Below are positions 11,014 through 20,688 of a stretch of 60,030 nt of DNA, one piece after another (the first letter of the stretch is position 1; each line of letters begins with the position of its first letter). Source of the stretch: Bacteroidales bacterium (GTDB lineage: Bacteria; Bacteroidota; Bacteroidia; Bacteroidales; UBA932); contig JAFUFP010000022.1 of NCBI GenBank assembly GCA_017469845.1, positions 1 to 60,030 of the forward strand, written 5' to 3'. The translations under genes were made by a program, and so were the position numbers. Below the pieces are notes generated by a model, which worked only from the letters and a program-made list of their open reading frames with translations, had not been told where the DNA came from and searched no databases.

Positions 11014-12579
11014 CTAGTTCACGAAGGACATGTACTTATGAAGGACGGTACCGTCTCTCGAAAGCGCCATGGCGAAGGGAAGGACCGTAAGGTCGAATGT
11101 TTCCAGAAGGGAATATGCTTCGTCGGAATGCTTCTCCATCAGATCGTCAAGATTTATGACGAGAACCTTCGTCTTTCTCGCCACCTTCCTCACCTGCTTG
11201 TCAGTGGAATTGTACTCGGATACGATTGAGTCAACACCGGCGAGTTCCTCCTGGCAGTTGCCGCACCCTTCGGTATAGATGAGGATATAGGAGTAAGGGG
11301 ACCTCAGGCGGGAGATGTCATACTGACCGTACTTTTTCCCTTTCCATGTGGTAAGGTCTCCGTGAACCTTCCTCGAAGGGACCTTGACTCCCACCGGAGT
11401 CCTTCCGAGCATACCCCTCAGAAGGGTGGCCATGGTGACAATTTTCAGGGTATCCTCCTGGGTGTTCCAGAACTCGGGACGACCCAGCACAAGAGAATCC
11501 ACAACATAACCCAGACCTTCCTTGTAGGGTTCTTCCCGCTTTTGGGTCAGGTAGTAAAGCAGGTCTCCGCAAAGCTGCCGGAAAAGTTTCGGCTGCCCCG
11601 CCCCGAGAGTGCTTTTCTCGATGTACTTTGCGGTACCGATCACATCCTCACCGGTGATGTCTTTTCCGTAAGGGCTGAAAATGTTGTCATAGAACTGCTC
11701 CGACTCTTTGGTGCCGTATTCCATCGGTTCGCCCTTGACATAAGTTTTGAGAAGGGACTTGAGAGCTTCAGTATCGAGTCCCCTGCCGACAATTATTCCG
11801 GAAGGGTCCAGAAGGAACATCTTGGGAGTCTGCAGGACACCGTACTTCATCTGGAAATCGGAATCCACCTCCGGATCCCAATAATGGAGTACCCTGGTCG
11901 CCGTTGACCTTACCGAAAGGCGCTCCTCCCGATATTGCTGCCACTCGGTCTCATTGTCCTTCGTATTCACGGCTATGAGATCGACGGGAAGGTCCTCTTC
12001 GGAAAGCATCCTGGACATCAGGACGGATTCAATCTTGCAGGTGGCGCAGTCCGGAGCATAGAAATAAAGGATCCTGTACCTGTCCGACGGGGCGGCATAT
12101 CCGCCCTCAGACAATCCCAGCGCTTCCACCTTCATGCCGTCTATGGTCTTCAGGAGAAGGGACGGGGCCCTGTTCCCGATAAGTGAAGAACGGTTGAACA
12201 TGGCGAAGACTTTCGCGTTCAGAAGGTCTTCATCGGAATGGAAGGAAGCTTTGCCGGGCTCGAACCACTTGTCGACAAGATGAATGGCAACGGCTTCATC
12301 TCCCATCACCTTGGACTGGAGGAAGTGGTCATAAAGCCTTATCGCCACATGGTTTCTGACGGGGTCGGTGGTGCAGGAAGATATGAGAAAATCACACTCC
12401 TCCTTCTTGACTTTGACGCTTTCGCGCTCCAAAGCCACGAAATATTCCCCGAGTTTCTTGTCCAGAGCCGCCATCATCACGGAATCCGACTCGGACACCT
12501 GAGCGGAAGCCACGTTTTCTCCGAGGACAAACACGGAGAAGAGTACGGCGAAAGCGATTGCAGTTATCTTCTTAAGCAT
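11014..12579 (-). CDS. exported protein with two thioredoxin-like domains (DUF5106-like)
   Basis: 521 residues with an N-terminal signal peptide (hydrophobic residues 4-20, cleavage near ASA-Q27). A helical N-terminal domain (about 30-130) resembles DUF5106 of Bacteroidota. The first thioredoxin fold (about 137-270) has CATC at 178-181; the second (about 395-521) has CGNC at 439-442 and the expected cis-proline in TVLP (Pro501). Both CxxC pairs suggest a periplasmic thiol-disulfide role; the substrate is unknown. The start overlaps the coaD stop by 8 nt, implying translational coupling at the end of the lon-ung-coaD operon. It is not obviously related in function to the genes before it. Confidence 0.8.
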   Translation of the reverse strand: MLKKITAIAFAVLFSVFVLGENVASAQVSESDSVMMAALDKKLGEYFVALERESVKVKKEECDFLISSCTTDPVRNHVAIRLYDHFLQSKVMGDEAVAIHLVDKWFEPGKASFHSDEDLLNAKVFAMFNRSSLIGNRAPSLLLKTIDGMKVEALGLSEGGYAAPSDRYRILYFYAPDCATCKIESVLMSRMLSEEDLPVDLIAVNTKDNETEWQQYREERLSVRSTATRVLHYWDPEVDSDFQMKYGVLQTPKMFLLDPSGIIVGRGLDTEALKSLLKTYVKGEPMEYGTKESEQFYDNIFSPYGKDITGEDVIGTAKYIEKSTLGAGQPKLFRQLCGDLLYYLTQKREEPYKEGLGYVVDSLVLGRPEFWNTQEDTLKIVTMATLLRGMLGRTPVGVKVPSRKVHGDLTTWKGKKYGQYDISRLRSPYSYILIYTEGCGNCQEELAGVDSIVSEYNSTDKQVRKVARKTKVLVINLDDLMEKHSDEAYSLLETFDLTVLPFAMALSRDGTVLHKYMSFVN

Positions 12580-13054
12580 TGTGTTCGGGAAGTATTATAC
12601 CTTCCGGCAGGAAAAGTGAAGTGTCTCCACGGTGTTTGATGATATCCCTCACCGCGGAAGAAGAGATGTGGGCGAACTCCTGCGCGGTAGGTATGATGAT
12701 GGTCTCGATATCCGGAGCGAGCCGTCTGTTGGCATCGGCTATGGCACGCTCGTTCTCGAAATCGAGCATATTGCGGACTCCCCTCACGATATGACGGATG
12801 CCCAGTTCACGGCAGGTGTCGATGGTGAGGTTGTCGTACTTTATGATGGTCACCCCTTCCATACCATGTGTTATCTGGCGGATGATGTCGAGTCTCTGGT
12901 CCATAGAGAAGAAGCCCCTCTTGTCCTGGTTGATACCCACGGCGACAACTACCTCGTCAAACATGGTGAGGGCTCTCTTCAGGATATTGAGATGCCCTGC
13001 TGTAAAAGGATCGAAAGATCCGGGGAACAATGCTTTTCTGTTCATAACAATCAT
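12572..13054 (-). CDS. coaD: phosphopantetheine adenylyltransferase
   Basis: Transfers AMP from ATP to 4'-phosphopantetheine, the next-to-last step of coenzyme A synthesis. The nucleotidyltransferase signature GSFDPFTAGH is at 12-21 with TxGH at 18-21; the ISSSAVRD motif near 130 closes the ATP site. Length 160 is normal. The start ATG overlaps the ung stop TGA (ATGA), which supports MIVMNRKA rather than the internal Met4. Confidence 0.96.
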   Translation of the reverse strand: MIVMNRKALFPGSFDPFTAGHLNILKRALTMFDEVVVAVGINQDKRGFFSMDQRLDIIRQITHGMEGVTIIKYDNLTIDTCRELGIRHIVRGVRNMLDFENERAIADANRRLAPDIETIIIPTAQEFAHISSSAVRDIIKHRGDTSLFLPEGIILPEHNA

Positions 13055-13719
13055 AATTGCCAGTTGATGGGAGCCTTGCCCTCATCAGAAAGGATCCTGT
13101 TCGTTCTTGAAAAATGCCTGCAGCCGAAAAATCTTCCTCCCGCCAGGGGTGAAGGATGCGCGGCTTCGAGGACAAAGTGCTTTCCGGTGTCGATGAGGGC
13201 TTTCTTCTCACGTGCGTAATTTCCCCAAAGAAGGAAGACTATGCCCTCACAATTGTCCGAAAGATATCTTATGACGGCGTCGGTGAACTGCTGCCAACCG
13301 ATTCTGCTGTGCGAACCGGCGCGTCCCGCTTCGACAGTGAGCATCGCATTGAGGAGGAGAACCCCCTGACGGGCCCAAGGTTCAAGATTGGGACTGCCGC
13401 TCATCCTTATCCCCAGATCGGATTCGATCTCCTTGAAGATGTTCACAAGGGAAGGCGGAGCCTTGATTCCGTCAGGAACGGAGAAGGAAAGTCCCATAGC
13501 CTGGCCTACCCCATGATATGGATCCTGACCCAATATGACGACTTTCACCTTCTCGACAGGGGTAAGTTCAAATGCCCTGAAAATGAGTCTTCCCGGGGGA
13601 TATATCGTCTTCCCCGCAGCCTTTTCGGAATGCAGGAAACGCACCAGCGAGACGAAATAGTCCTTTTCGAACTCTCCCGCTAGTGCGTTTTTCCAACTTT
13701 GTTCTATTTTGACGTCCAT
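13051..13719 (-). CDS. ung: uracil-DNA glycosylase, family 1
   Basis: Removes uracil from DNA to start base-excision repair. The water-activating motif GQDPYHG places the catalytic Asp at 66 and His at 69; the DNA-contacting HPSPL loop is at 188-192. 222 residues is the usual length. It follows lon by 3 nt and overlaps coaD by 4 nt, so it belongs to the lon-ung-coaD operon. Confidence 0.97.
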   Translation of the reverse strand: MDVKIEQSWKNALAGEFEKDYFVSLVRFLHSEKAAGKTIYPPGRLIFRAFELTPVEKVKVVILGQDPYHGVGQAMGLSFSVPDGIKAPPSLVNIFKEIESDLGIRMSGSPNLEPWARQGVLLLNAMLTVEAGRAGSHSRIGWQQFTDAVIRYLSDNCEGIVFLLWGNYAREKKALIDTGKHFVLEAAHPSPLAGGRFFGCRHFSRTNRILSDEGKAPINWQL

Positions 13720-13722
13720 TGT

Positions 13723-16137
13723 CTACTCAAAGATGAAGGAGATGACATCAAAGATATCTTTGACGTAGACAAAGGTAAGACCTTTTACGTAGATTTCCTT
13801 GATATCCTCGACATCTTTGCGGTTGTCTTCACTGATGACGATCGTCTTGACTCCGGCCCTCTTGGCGGCGAGGATCTTTTCCTTGATTCCGCCGACGGGA
13901 AGCACTCTGCCGCGGAGGGTCATCTCACCGGTCATGGCGATGCCTTTCTTGAGGCTCTGTCCCCTCAGGGCTGAGACCATCGAGCTCACCATCGTGATAC
14001 CGGCAGAAGGACCGTCCTTGGGGGTCGCCCCCTCGGGAACATGGACGTGGATGTCCTTCTTCATGAAGTCGTCATGGGTGATCTTGGCCAGGTCCGGATG
14101 TGCCTTTATGAACTGGTAAGCTATGGTGGCGGATTCCTTCATCACATCACCGAGATTACCCGTCATCGTCATCTGGCCTTTGCCTTCGCTGACGGAACTC
14201 TCCACGAAGAGGATCTCGCCTCCCATGGCCGTCCAAGCCAGTCCGGTCACGACTCCCGGGGCCTCGTTCCCTTCCTGCTTGTCATGGAAGGATATCGGAA
14301 GGCCGAGGTATTCCTTGAGGTGCTCTTTCTTCAGCACCTTGGGATATTCCTGACCGAGGGCGATCTTCTTGGCGGTTACCCTGGCGATTTTCGCGATCTG
14401 CTTCTCAAGACCTCGGACTCCGGATTCATGGGTGTACTTGTCGATTATCTCTCCGATGCAGGCCTTGTCGATGCGAAGAGCCTTCTTGTCGAGTCCATGC
14501 TCCGTGAGCTGTTTGGGGACAAGGAACTTCTTGGCGATTTCCGCCTTCTCCTCAGCGAGGTAACCTGTGACATTGATGAGTTCCATCCTGTCGAGCAGGG
14601 CCGGCTGAATCGTTGAGATGTTGTTCGCGGTCGTTATGAAGAGGACCTTCGAGAGGTCATAATCGATATCGAGGTAATTGTCGTGGAAAGCGGTATTCTG
14701 CTCGGGATCAAGAACCTCCAGAAGAGCTGACGAAGGATCTCCCTTGATGTCATTGCCGAGCTTGTCGACCTCGTCAAGGACGATCACGGGGTTGGAGGAC
14801 CCGGCTCTTGCGATGCCGTTCAGAATCCTTCCGGGAAGTGCTCCCACGTAGGTCTTGCGGTGTCCCCTTATCTCGGCCTCGTCATGCATTCCGCCAAGTG
14901 ATATGCGGAGATACTTTCTGCCGAGGGCTCTGGCCACGGACTTTCCGAGTGAAGTCTTACCCACTCCGGGAGGGCCGTAAAGGCAGAGGATGGGCGACTT
15001 CATGTTGCCCTTGAGTTTGAGGACGGCCAGGTATTCTATGATCCTGTCCTTGACCTGATCAAGACCGAAATGGTCCTCGTCGAGAACCTTCTGCGCATTG
15101 GCCAGATCGAGGTTGTCTTCGGTGGTCTCATCCCAAGGTAGGTCGAGCATGAACTGGAGATAGTTCAGCTGGATGCTGTACTCGGGTGAAGAAGGGTTGA
15201 ACCTCTGGAGTTTGACCAGTTCCTTCTCGAACTGCTCGGCGATCGCTTCGGGCCACTTCTTCTCAGCCGCCTTCTCCCTCAGCTTGTTCACATCGGTATC
15301 CTCGTCCATACCGAGTTCCTCCTGGATGGTACGGAGCTGGTTGTTGAGGTAGTATTCCCTCTGCTGCTGGTCGATTTCGGATTTGACCTTGGAGTTTATC
15401 TCCTGTTTGATCTTGATGAGTTCGACCTGCTTGTCAAGGACTGTGAGAAGGTTCATCGCCCTTTCCTTCATATCGGAGTGGGCCAAAAGGGCAACCTTGT
15501 CATCGAAATCGTCGACCTCGATCGTCGTGGCGATGAAGTTCACGAGGAATGCGAAATCATCAATCGCGCGGAGAGCGGCCACCGCTTCCTTGGGAGCGAA
15601 TGACGAAGAACGGATGATGGTGGAAGCCTTGTCCTTCAAGGTGTCGGCTATTATCGCGATCTTTGGATCGGACATGTCCGCCTCCTTGTCCGCAAGGTAG
15701 GTGACGTGTCCCCAATGATAGGGTTCCGTTTCCACGAGGGCGTCAAGATGCACCCTCCTGTAGCCCTGCAGAAGGGCCGAAATGGTACCGTCCGGCATCT
15801 CGAAAGTCTTCATGACTTTGCACACCGTGCCGTATTCGTTGAAATCCTGGAGATTCGCGGGATCCTCAACTGAAATCACAGCCTGCGGAATCGCGGCTAT
15901 GAAAGCGTTCTTTTTCTGTGCGTCGTCAACCAGACGGATGGATTTTTCGCGTCCGATGGTTATGGGGAAGATGGTACCGGGGAAGATGACGGCATTTCTC
16001 AGCGCGAGGATAGGAATCTCCTCGGGGAGATCCTTTTCTTCGACCTGGGGAACTGGGTCACCGGTCATTACCGGGATTATGTTGACTTCGGCTCCCGAAG
16101 GGGAGAAGAAATCCTGGAAGTTGAATTCGTTGTTCAT
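13723..16137 (-). CDS. lon: ATP-dependent protease Lon
   Basis: Hexameric AAA+ serine protease that removes misfolded and regulatory proteins. The N-terminal substrate domain covers about 1-240, the Walker A GPPGVGKT is at 388-395, and the Ser-Lys dyad is Ser711 (DGPSAG) with Lys754 (GGIKEKI). Length 804 is typical of LonA. It is the first gene of the lon-ung-coaD-thioredoxin-like operon. A motif shared with the groES upstream region lies about 100 nt ahead of the start, consistent with stress induction (inference). Confidence 0.98.
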   Translation of the reverse strand: MNNEFNFQDFFSPSGAEVNIIPVMTGDPVPQVEEKDLPEEIPILALRNAVIFPGTIFPITIGREKSIRLVDDAQKKNAFIAAIPQAVISVEDPANLQDFNEYGTVCKVMKTFEMPDGTISALLQGYRRVHLDALVETEPYHWGHVTYLADKEADMSDPKIAIIADTLKDKASTIIRSSSFAPKEAVAALRAIDDFAFLVNFIATTIEVDDFDDKVALLAHSDMKERAMNLLTVLDKQVELIKIKQEINSKVKSEIDQQQREYYLNNQLRTIQEELGMDEDTDVNKLREKAAEKKWPEAIAEQFEKELVKLQRFNPSSPEYSIQLNYLQFMLDLPWDETTEDNLDLANAQKVLDEDHFGLDQVKDRIIEYLAVLKLKGNMKSPILCLYGPPGVGKTSLGKSVARALGRKYLRISLGGMHDEAEIRGHRKTYVGALPGRILNGIARAGSSNPVIVLDEVDKLGNDIKGDPSSALLEVLDPEQNTAFHDNYLDIDYDLSKVLFITTANNISTIQPALLDRMELINVTGYLAEEKAEIAKKFLVPKQLTEHGLDKKALRIDKACIGEIIDKYTHESGVRGLEKQIAKIARVTAKKIALGQEYPKVLKKEHLKEYLGLPISFHDKQEGNEAPGVVTGLAWTAMGGEILFVESSVSEGKGQMTMTGNLGDVMKESATIAYQFIKAHPDLAKITHDDFMKKDIHVHVPEGATPKDGPSAGITMVSSMVSALRGQSLKKGIAMTGEMTLRGRVLPVGGIKEKILAAKRAGVKTIVISEDNRKDVEDIKEIYVKGLTFVYVKDIFDVISFIFE

Positions 16138-16227
16138 TTATTCTGTTTTGGGGGCTGTGTCATTGTATATACCTGAGTTCGCCCCGTTTTTAATATCGTT
16201 TGCCCGAAAAATCCCTCCTGGGCACAA

Positions 16228-16251
16228 TGCCCCCTCCCTGCCAAAATGTCA
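16228..16251 (-). promoter_or_regulatory. candidate lon control region: sigma-54-like sequence and half-palindrome
   Basis: Minus strand: TGGCAGG-N4-GGGCA (16228-16243) keeps the GG and GC pairs that are invariant in sigma-54 promoters, though other positions are poor. It overlaps TGACATTTTGGCA (16239-16251), which matches the groES palindrome at 11 of 13 positions. The start of transcription would be near 16217, about 80 nt before lon. Confidence 0.35.
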
Positions 16252-16488
16252 TGGAAAGGAGGATTCCTTCACGGGTATTTCGGTACCTTATTATATAGTC
16301 AATCTCCATGCCAAGGAGGGAAACGGGCGGTCATATCGGGAAAGCGGGCATAAAGTCGCCGCAGTCGGCCCATATGTGCCACTGAAAGCCCTGAGGGCGG
16401 GATTGTCGCAAAATGAGCAGACGGGACTGAAAACCTCCCCCAAACCCCCTCAGAAAGGGTCCAAAAAGGGAAAAATCCCTAATAATCA
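16252..16488. other. intergenic stretch between lon and HU
   Basis: GC-rich in the middle (16310-16440) with short hairpins such as GCCC-TGA-GGGC and AGGGA-AAAA-TCCCT. I find no convincing open frame, and no match that I recognise to 6S, SRP or RNase P RNA. It separates the divergent lon and HU transcription units. Confidence 0.4.
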
Positions 16489-16519
16489 TTTGTTTTTTGG
16501 AAAAGTATGTCTACATTTG
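16489..16519 (+). promoter_or_regulatory. HU promoter, Bacteroidota type
   Basis: TTTG (16489-16492), 19 bases, TACATTTG (16512-16519): an exact consensus match. It leaves a leader of about 90 nt before the HU start codon. Confidence 0.8.
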
Positions 16520-16617
16520 CAGTCTAGAAAATTTGGTTATGAAGTATCGGAGCCAATTCCGGTACTTTTAATTGACTCCGAAAGTAATATTATAAACTAA
16601 CATAATAGTTAACAATC

Positions 16618-16890
16618 ATGACAAAGGCAGAGATCGTAAACGAGGTAGCAAAAGCTACAGGTATCGAGAAACTCACAGTCCAGACTGTGGTTGAGGCTTT
16701 CATGGAAAGCGTAAAGGGATCCGTTATCAAGGGAGAGCCTGTTTATCTCCGTGGATTCGGCAGCTTCATCATCAAGCATAGGGCAGAGAAGGCAGCAAGG
16801 AACATCACCAAGAACACCACGATGACCATTCCCGCTCACAACATTCCCGCTTTCAAGCCCGCAAAGGTTTTCGTTGCCTCTGTAAAATAA
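16618..16890 (+). CDS. HU family DNA-binding protein
   Basis: Small histone-like protein that bends DNA as a dimer. 90 residues, starting MTKAEIVNEVAKATG, with the dimerisation helices up to about 45 and the arm region RGFGSFIIKHRAEKAARN followed by IPAHNIPAFKPAK; all are standard HU/IHF features. A strong promoter lies upstream. The mS38-like gene starts 22 nt after its stop and a terminator follows both, so they are probably one transcript. Confidence 0.95.
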   Translation: MTKAEIVNEVAKATGIEKLTVQTVVEAFMESVKGSVIKGEPVYLRGFGSFIIKHRAEKAARNITKNTTMTIPAHNIPAFKPAKVFVASVK

Positions 16891-16912
16891 TCACTTTTAA
16901 AAATTTGTAATT

Positions 16913-17002
16913 ATGCCAAGCGGAAAAAAGAGAAAAAGGCATAAAATGGCAACGCACAAACGTAAAAAACGTTTGCGCAAGAACAGGCATAAGAAGAAAT
17001 AA
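16913..17002 (+). CDS. 29-residue basic protein, mS38/COX24-like (AURKAIP1/COX24 domain)
   Basis: A tiny open frame, MPSGKKRKRHKMATHKRKKR and nine more residues, made almost wholly of Lys, Arg and His. Proteins of this kind are conserved in Bacteroidota, are annotated as AURKAIP1/COX24-domain proteins, and resemble mitochondrial ribosomal protein mS38, which binds the decoding region of the small subunit. A ribosomal role here is inferred from that similarity. It follows HU by 22 nt and is followed by a strong terminator. It is easily missed because of its length. Confidence 0.85.
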   Translation: MPSGKKRKRHKMATHKRKKRLRKNRHKKK

Positions 17003-17046
17003 CATTCTCCTGCGTCTGCCATTTTAGCAGTCTGCTAGAAGAAAAG

Positions 17047-17076
17047 GGCTGACCGGGGGAGCCGGTCGGCCTTTTT
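17047..17076 (+). terminator. terminator of the HU-mS38 transcript
   Basis: GGCTGACCGG-GGGAG-CCGGTCGGCC, a 10-bp stem with one G-T pair, followed by TTTTT. It separates HU-mS38 from the RNase gene. Confidence 0.9.
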
Positions 17077-17135
17077 AAAATTTCAAGTGAAGGAAGAACA
17101 TTTCTTCCTGTCCGCTGAAATACTGAAAATTCCAC

Positions 17136-18707
17136 ATGGAGTCTGAGAAGGAGTCCGTAAAGGACCTGGTAGTTGACGTAGGTTCAACTGAGGTTCACAT
17201 CGCTCTGCTGGAAAACGGCAGGTTGATTGAACTGAACAAAGAGTCAAGCTCGGGGCGGAAATTCACTGTCGGAGATGCTTATCTCGGCAAAGTGAAAAAA
17301 GTGATGCCCGCCCTCAATGCGGCCTTCGTGGACATCGGTGACGAAAAGGAAGCCTTCGTACATTATCTGGATCTGGGGTTATATTTCGGAGCGTTCGACG
17401 AGTTCGTCCGCAACACCAACCCCAACAAGAATCCGGGTGACGAGTTCTCCAGGATAAAACTTGGACCGATACTCGAAAAGGAAGGAAGGATTGAGAATGT
17501 GCTCAAACCCGGGCAGATGATCATAGCCCAGATCGTCAAGGAGCCGATCTCCACCAAAGGATCAAGACTGACTGCGGAAATTTCATTGGCGGGACGAAAC
17601 ATTGTACTGCTCCCCTTCGCCGAGAAGGTGAGTGTATCCCAGAAAATCTCCTCGAAGGAGGAGAAAAGAAGACTTGAGACGCTCGTGAAGAGCATACTCC
17701 CCAAGAACTACGGAGCGATCATACGCACCGCCGCCGAAGGCAAGAATGCCGCAATTCTGGTGGCCGAGCTCAAATCCCTGATAGCGAAGTGGGAGGGATC
17801 CTGGAAGAAGCTTTCCGAATCCAAGGGCATACAGCCCCTCTTCAGCGAGTACAGCAAAACCACCACAATACTGAGGGATCTCCTCAATGACTCCTTCTCG
17901 AACATCTACGTGAATGACGAGCATGAGTATGAGGAAATCAAGAGATATATCGCCCTCATCTCTCCCGAACAGGAGAAGATCGTCAAACTCTACGAGGGCA
18001 AGGAGCCTATCTTCGACCATTATGAGGTCACCAGGCAAATCAAGAGTTCCTTCGGAAAAGTGGTGCCGCTCAGACAAGGTGCGTACCTGGTCATAGAGTC
18101 TACGGAAGCCTTGAACGTGGTTGACGTCAACAGCGGAATCAGGGCCAAGACAAAGGAACAGGAAGAGAACACCTTCGAGGTCAACAAATACGCGGCCGAA
18201 GAAATCGCGAGACAGCTCAGACTCCGGGACATGGGAGGAATCGTGATCGTGGACTTCATCGACATGGAGTCACAGGAACACAGGAACAACCTCTACAAGT
18301 ACATGACCGAGCTGATGAGCACCGACAGGGCAAAGCACAACGTGCTCCCGCTCACGAAATTCGGTCTGATGCAGATCACAAGACAGAGGGTCCGCCCGGC
18401 TACCGAGATAAACACCGCAGAAGTGTGTCCGGTCTGCCACGGAACAGGAAAGATCGCCTCGAGCGTTGTAATAGACGAAAGGATAGAGCGGAGACTTGCG
18501 TACTACGTCCAGGAGAAGGACATCAAGTCATTCGTCATCAAGGTGAGCCCTATACTGGGCGCCTACCTTTCACGTGGACTTTTCAACTCCTACGTGAACA
18601 AGTGGAAGAAAAAGTACAAATGCAAGATCAAACTGGCTGAAGTCAATGACTTCACAGTCCTGCAAAATGAAATCTACTCTGAGAATGGGGACAAACTGGA
18701 CAACTAG
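17136..18707 (+). CDS. rng: ribonuclease E/G family endoribonuclease
   Basis: Single-strand endoribonuclease for rRNA maturation and mRNA decay. 523 residues, the length of the catalytic part only, hence RNase G-like. An S1-like domain is at about 38-130; the DNase I-like catalytic region contains DVNSG (about residue 330) and VIVDFIDM (about 370) with the Mg-binding Asp residues; the zinc-link CPVCHGTG is near 431. The stop codon lies in the loop of a terminator hairpin shared with the opposing rluD-type gene. Confidence 0.93.
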   Translation: MESEKESVKDLVVDVGSTEVHIALLENGRLIELNKESSSGRKFTVGDAYLGKVKKVMPALNAAFVDIGDEKEAFVHYLDLGLYFGAFDEFVRNTNPNKNPGDEFSRIKLGPILEKEGRIENVLKPGQMIIAQIVKEPISTKGSRLTAEISLAGRNIVLLPFAEKVSVSQKISSKEEKRRLETLVKSILPKNYGAIIRTAAEGKNAAILVAELKSLIAKWEGSWKKLSESKGIQPLFSEYSKTTTILRDLLNDSFSNIYVNDEHEYEEIKRYIALISPEQEKIVKLYEGKEPIFDHYEVTRQIKSSFGKVVPLRQGAYLVIESTEALNVVDVNSGIRAKTKEQEENTFEVNKYAAEEIARQLRLRDMGGIVIVDFIDMESQEHRNNLYKYMTELMSTDRAKHNVLPLTKFGLMQITRQRVRPATEINTAEVCPVCHGTGKIASSVVIDERIERRLAYYVQEKDIKSFVIKVSPILGAYLSRGLFNSYVNKWKKKYKCKIKLAEVNDFTVLQNEIYSENGDKLDN

Positions 18708-18722
18708 TTTGTCCCTTTCTTT
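18689..18722 (+). terminator. terminator overlapping the 3' end of rng
   Basis: GGACAAACT-N8-AGTTTGTCC, a perfect 9-bp stem that includes the rng TAG stop, followed by CTTTCTTTTG. Lies between convergent genes. Confidence 0.8.
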
Positions 18723-18727
18723 TGTAT

Positions 18728-19843
18728 CTACGGTTCCTCCGGCATATTGCCCGCATAGCGGCGCCACTTCTCCAGAAGAAGGGTCATATCCTCGGGCATG
18801 GGCACTTCGAAATGCACCCTCTCCCCTGTTGAGGGATGGTCAAAGCCGAGAGTCCTCGCGTGAAGAGCCTGGCGGGGACAGATCGAGAAACAGTTCGTTA
18901 TGAACTGGCGGTAACGTGCGTAGATGGTTCCGGAACGGATTTCCGATCCTCCGTATCTCTCGTCATTGAATAGAGGATGTCCGATCGATGACATGTGGAC
19001 CCTTATCTGATGGGTCCTGCCGGTTTCCAGGATGCATTCCACAACGGTAACGAACCCCAGCCTCTCAAGAACACGGTAATGCGTCACGGCATGCTTCCCC
19101 TTGTCCCCCTCGGGATAGATCTTGAAGCGGAGACGGTCATTGGGGTCACGGCCGATGTTTCCGGTGATGGTTCCGCTGTCTTCACGGATATTGCCCCAGA
19201 CGATGGCTACATACTTCCTTTCGATGGAATGCACGAAAAACTGATGGGCGAGGTTCAGCTGGCTGGCGTCATTCTTCGCCACGACCAGAAGACCGGAAGT
19301 GTCCATGTCGATCCTGTGGACGAGCACTCCCATCCTTTCGTCCTTGGCGTCCGCGTCCTGGGAGATACCCAAGTGGAAGGCGAGGGCATTCACAAGAGTT
19401 CCGGTGAAATGCCCGTGACCGGGATGGACGACCATTCCGGCGGGCTTGTTGACGATGAGAAGGTCATCGTCCTCGTAAATGATGTCGAGGGGAATGTTTT
19501 CGGGACGGATTTCGAAGCCGCGCCTTTCGTAAGGCATCATGAAACGGATCACGTCCCCGGGACGGACGATGAGATTGGCCTTGGCCGGTTTGTCGTTGAC
19601 TTTGACGTAACCGCTCTTTATGGCCATCTGCACCCTGTGACGGGAGGTGCTTTCAAGATGATTGGACATGAATTTGTCGACCCTGAGGGGTTCCTGCCCC
19701 GGATCGACGTTCATCCGGAAATGTTCGAACATCCCCTGCTCATCATCTTCGGAAGCTGACGAAGCGCCGCTTTCGATGATGACTCCGGAATCCACTCTCC
19801 CTTCCTCGAGTTCCTCTCCGAATATGTCCTTGTCTTCGACCAC
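18728..19843 (-). CDS. RluA/RluD-family rRNA pseudouridine synthase
   Basis: Converts uridine to pseudouridine in 23S rRNA (RluD acts on helix 69) or a related RNA. An acidic N-terminal tail of about 45 residues precedes an S4 RNA-binding domain (about 53-100) and the catalytic domain with HRIDMDTSGLL at 176-186; Asp179 is the nucleophile. The exact target cannot be told from sequence; the S4 domain plus length of 371 favours an RluD-like enzyme. The PASTA gene lies 3 nt upstream, so the two are co-transcribed. Confidence 0.93.
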   Translation of the reverse strand: MVEDKDIFGEELEEGRVDSGVIIESGASSASEDDEQGMFEHFRMNVDPGQEPLRVDKFMSNHLESTSRHRVQMAIKSGYVKVNDKPAKANLIVRPGDVIRFMMPYERRGFEIRPENIPLDIIYEDDDLLIVNKPAGMVVHPGHGHFTGTLVNALAFHLGISQDADAKDERMGVLVHRIDMDTSGLLVVAKNDASQLNLAHQFFVHSIERKYVAIVWGNIREDSGTITGNIGRDPNDRLRFKIYPEGDKGKHAVTHYRVLERLGFVTVVECILETGRTHQIRVHMSSIGHPLFNDERYGGSEIRSGTIYARYRQFITNCFSICPRQALHARTLGFDHPSTGERVHFEVPMPEDMTLLLEKWRRYAGNMPEEP

Positions 19844-19846
19844 TCC

Positions 19847-20665
19847 TTATTCCTTAGTCTTGGGGTCCTTGGAAAGATACAGCGTGACATCCGATCCCAT
19901 GACGATAGGAGCTCTTGAAGCCGAAGGTGCCTGCTTGTAAACGACGGCGTCAAGGGTGTCGCCGTAAGTCTTTATGTCGGAATCGAAAATGAGCTTCGCC
20001 ACGTTCAGGGAATTGTCGTGCACAGCGTCCACAGCCCTCATGTACTTCATGCCCTTGAAGTCGGGGACATAGGTACGGTTGTCTTCGGTATTGAGGCCGA
20101 CTTCGAGATTGATGTCGGAACCGCTTTCGATCATCGTTCCGGGCTTTATGTCACGTCCCTTGTACAATTGCCTCAGGACATTGTTGGTGGCGATGTCGTT
20201 TACGTAGATGAGCTTCCCGAGGTTGATACCGCGGGAAAGAAGCTCCGCCTTTGCCTGTCTCATGGAAAGACCCACAAGATTGGGCATCTGCACCTTCTTG
20301 GGCGTTACGGAGTTGATGGTAAGGAGTATCCTCCTTCCGTTCTTCACGTTGCTGCCCGGGGAAGGATTCTGACGGTAGACAACTCCCCTGGCCATCCTTC
20401 TTACATACACGGAGTCGACCACGTCAATCCTCACTCCGGCATGACCCGCAGCCTTCTTGGCTTCCTTCACAGTCATGTTCGTGAAATCCGGAACGGTGAT
20501 TTCCTTACCGTGGCGGGTACCCAGCTTGAGAAGCATATTGGCGCCCAAAACGAGCAGCAGGACCGCGACAATGGCGGCCACCATATTTTTGGCAAGCCAG
20601 GTGAGGAAAGGGACTTCGTCCTTGACCTCTTTCTTCGGGGCTTTCGTGTTTTCGTTCTTTTCCAT
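19847..20665 (-). CDS. membrane-anchored PASTA-domain protein
   Basis: 272 residues: a charged cytoplasmic tail, one membrane segment (about 27-49), and three PASTA repeats outside (about 54-118, 119-188 and 190-265) marked by VPDFTNMTVKEA, MPNLVGLSMRQA and VPDFKGMKYMRA. PASTA domains bind muropeptides or peptidoglycan. There is no kinase or transpeptidase domain, so it may be a wall-sensing or scaffolding partner. Small gaps on both sides place it in one operon with the pseudouridine synthase. Confidence 0.88.
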   Translation of the reverse strand: MEKNENTKAPKKEVKDEVPFLTWLAKNMVAAIVAVLLLVLGANMLLKLGTRHGKEITVPDFTNMTVKEAKKAAGHAGVRIDVVDSVYVRRMARGVVYRQNPSPGSNVKNGRRILLTINSVTPKKVQMPNLVGLSMRQAKAELLSRGINLGKLIYVNDIATNNVLRQLYKGRDIKPGTMIESGSDINLEVGLNTEDNRTYVPDFKGMKYMRAVDAVHDNSLNVAKLIFDSDIKTYGDTLDAVVYKQAPSASRAPIVMGSDVTLYLSKDPKTKE

Positions 20666-20688
20666 AAAAAATATCCGTCTTGTGGCCT

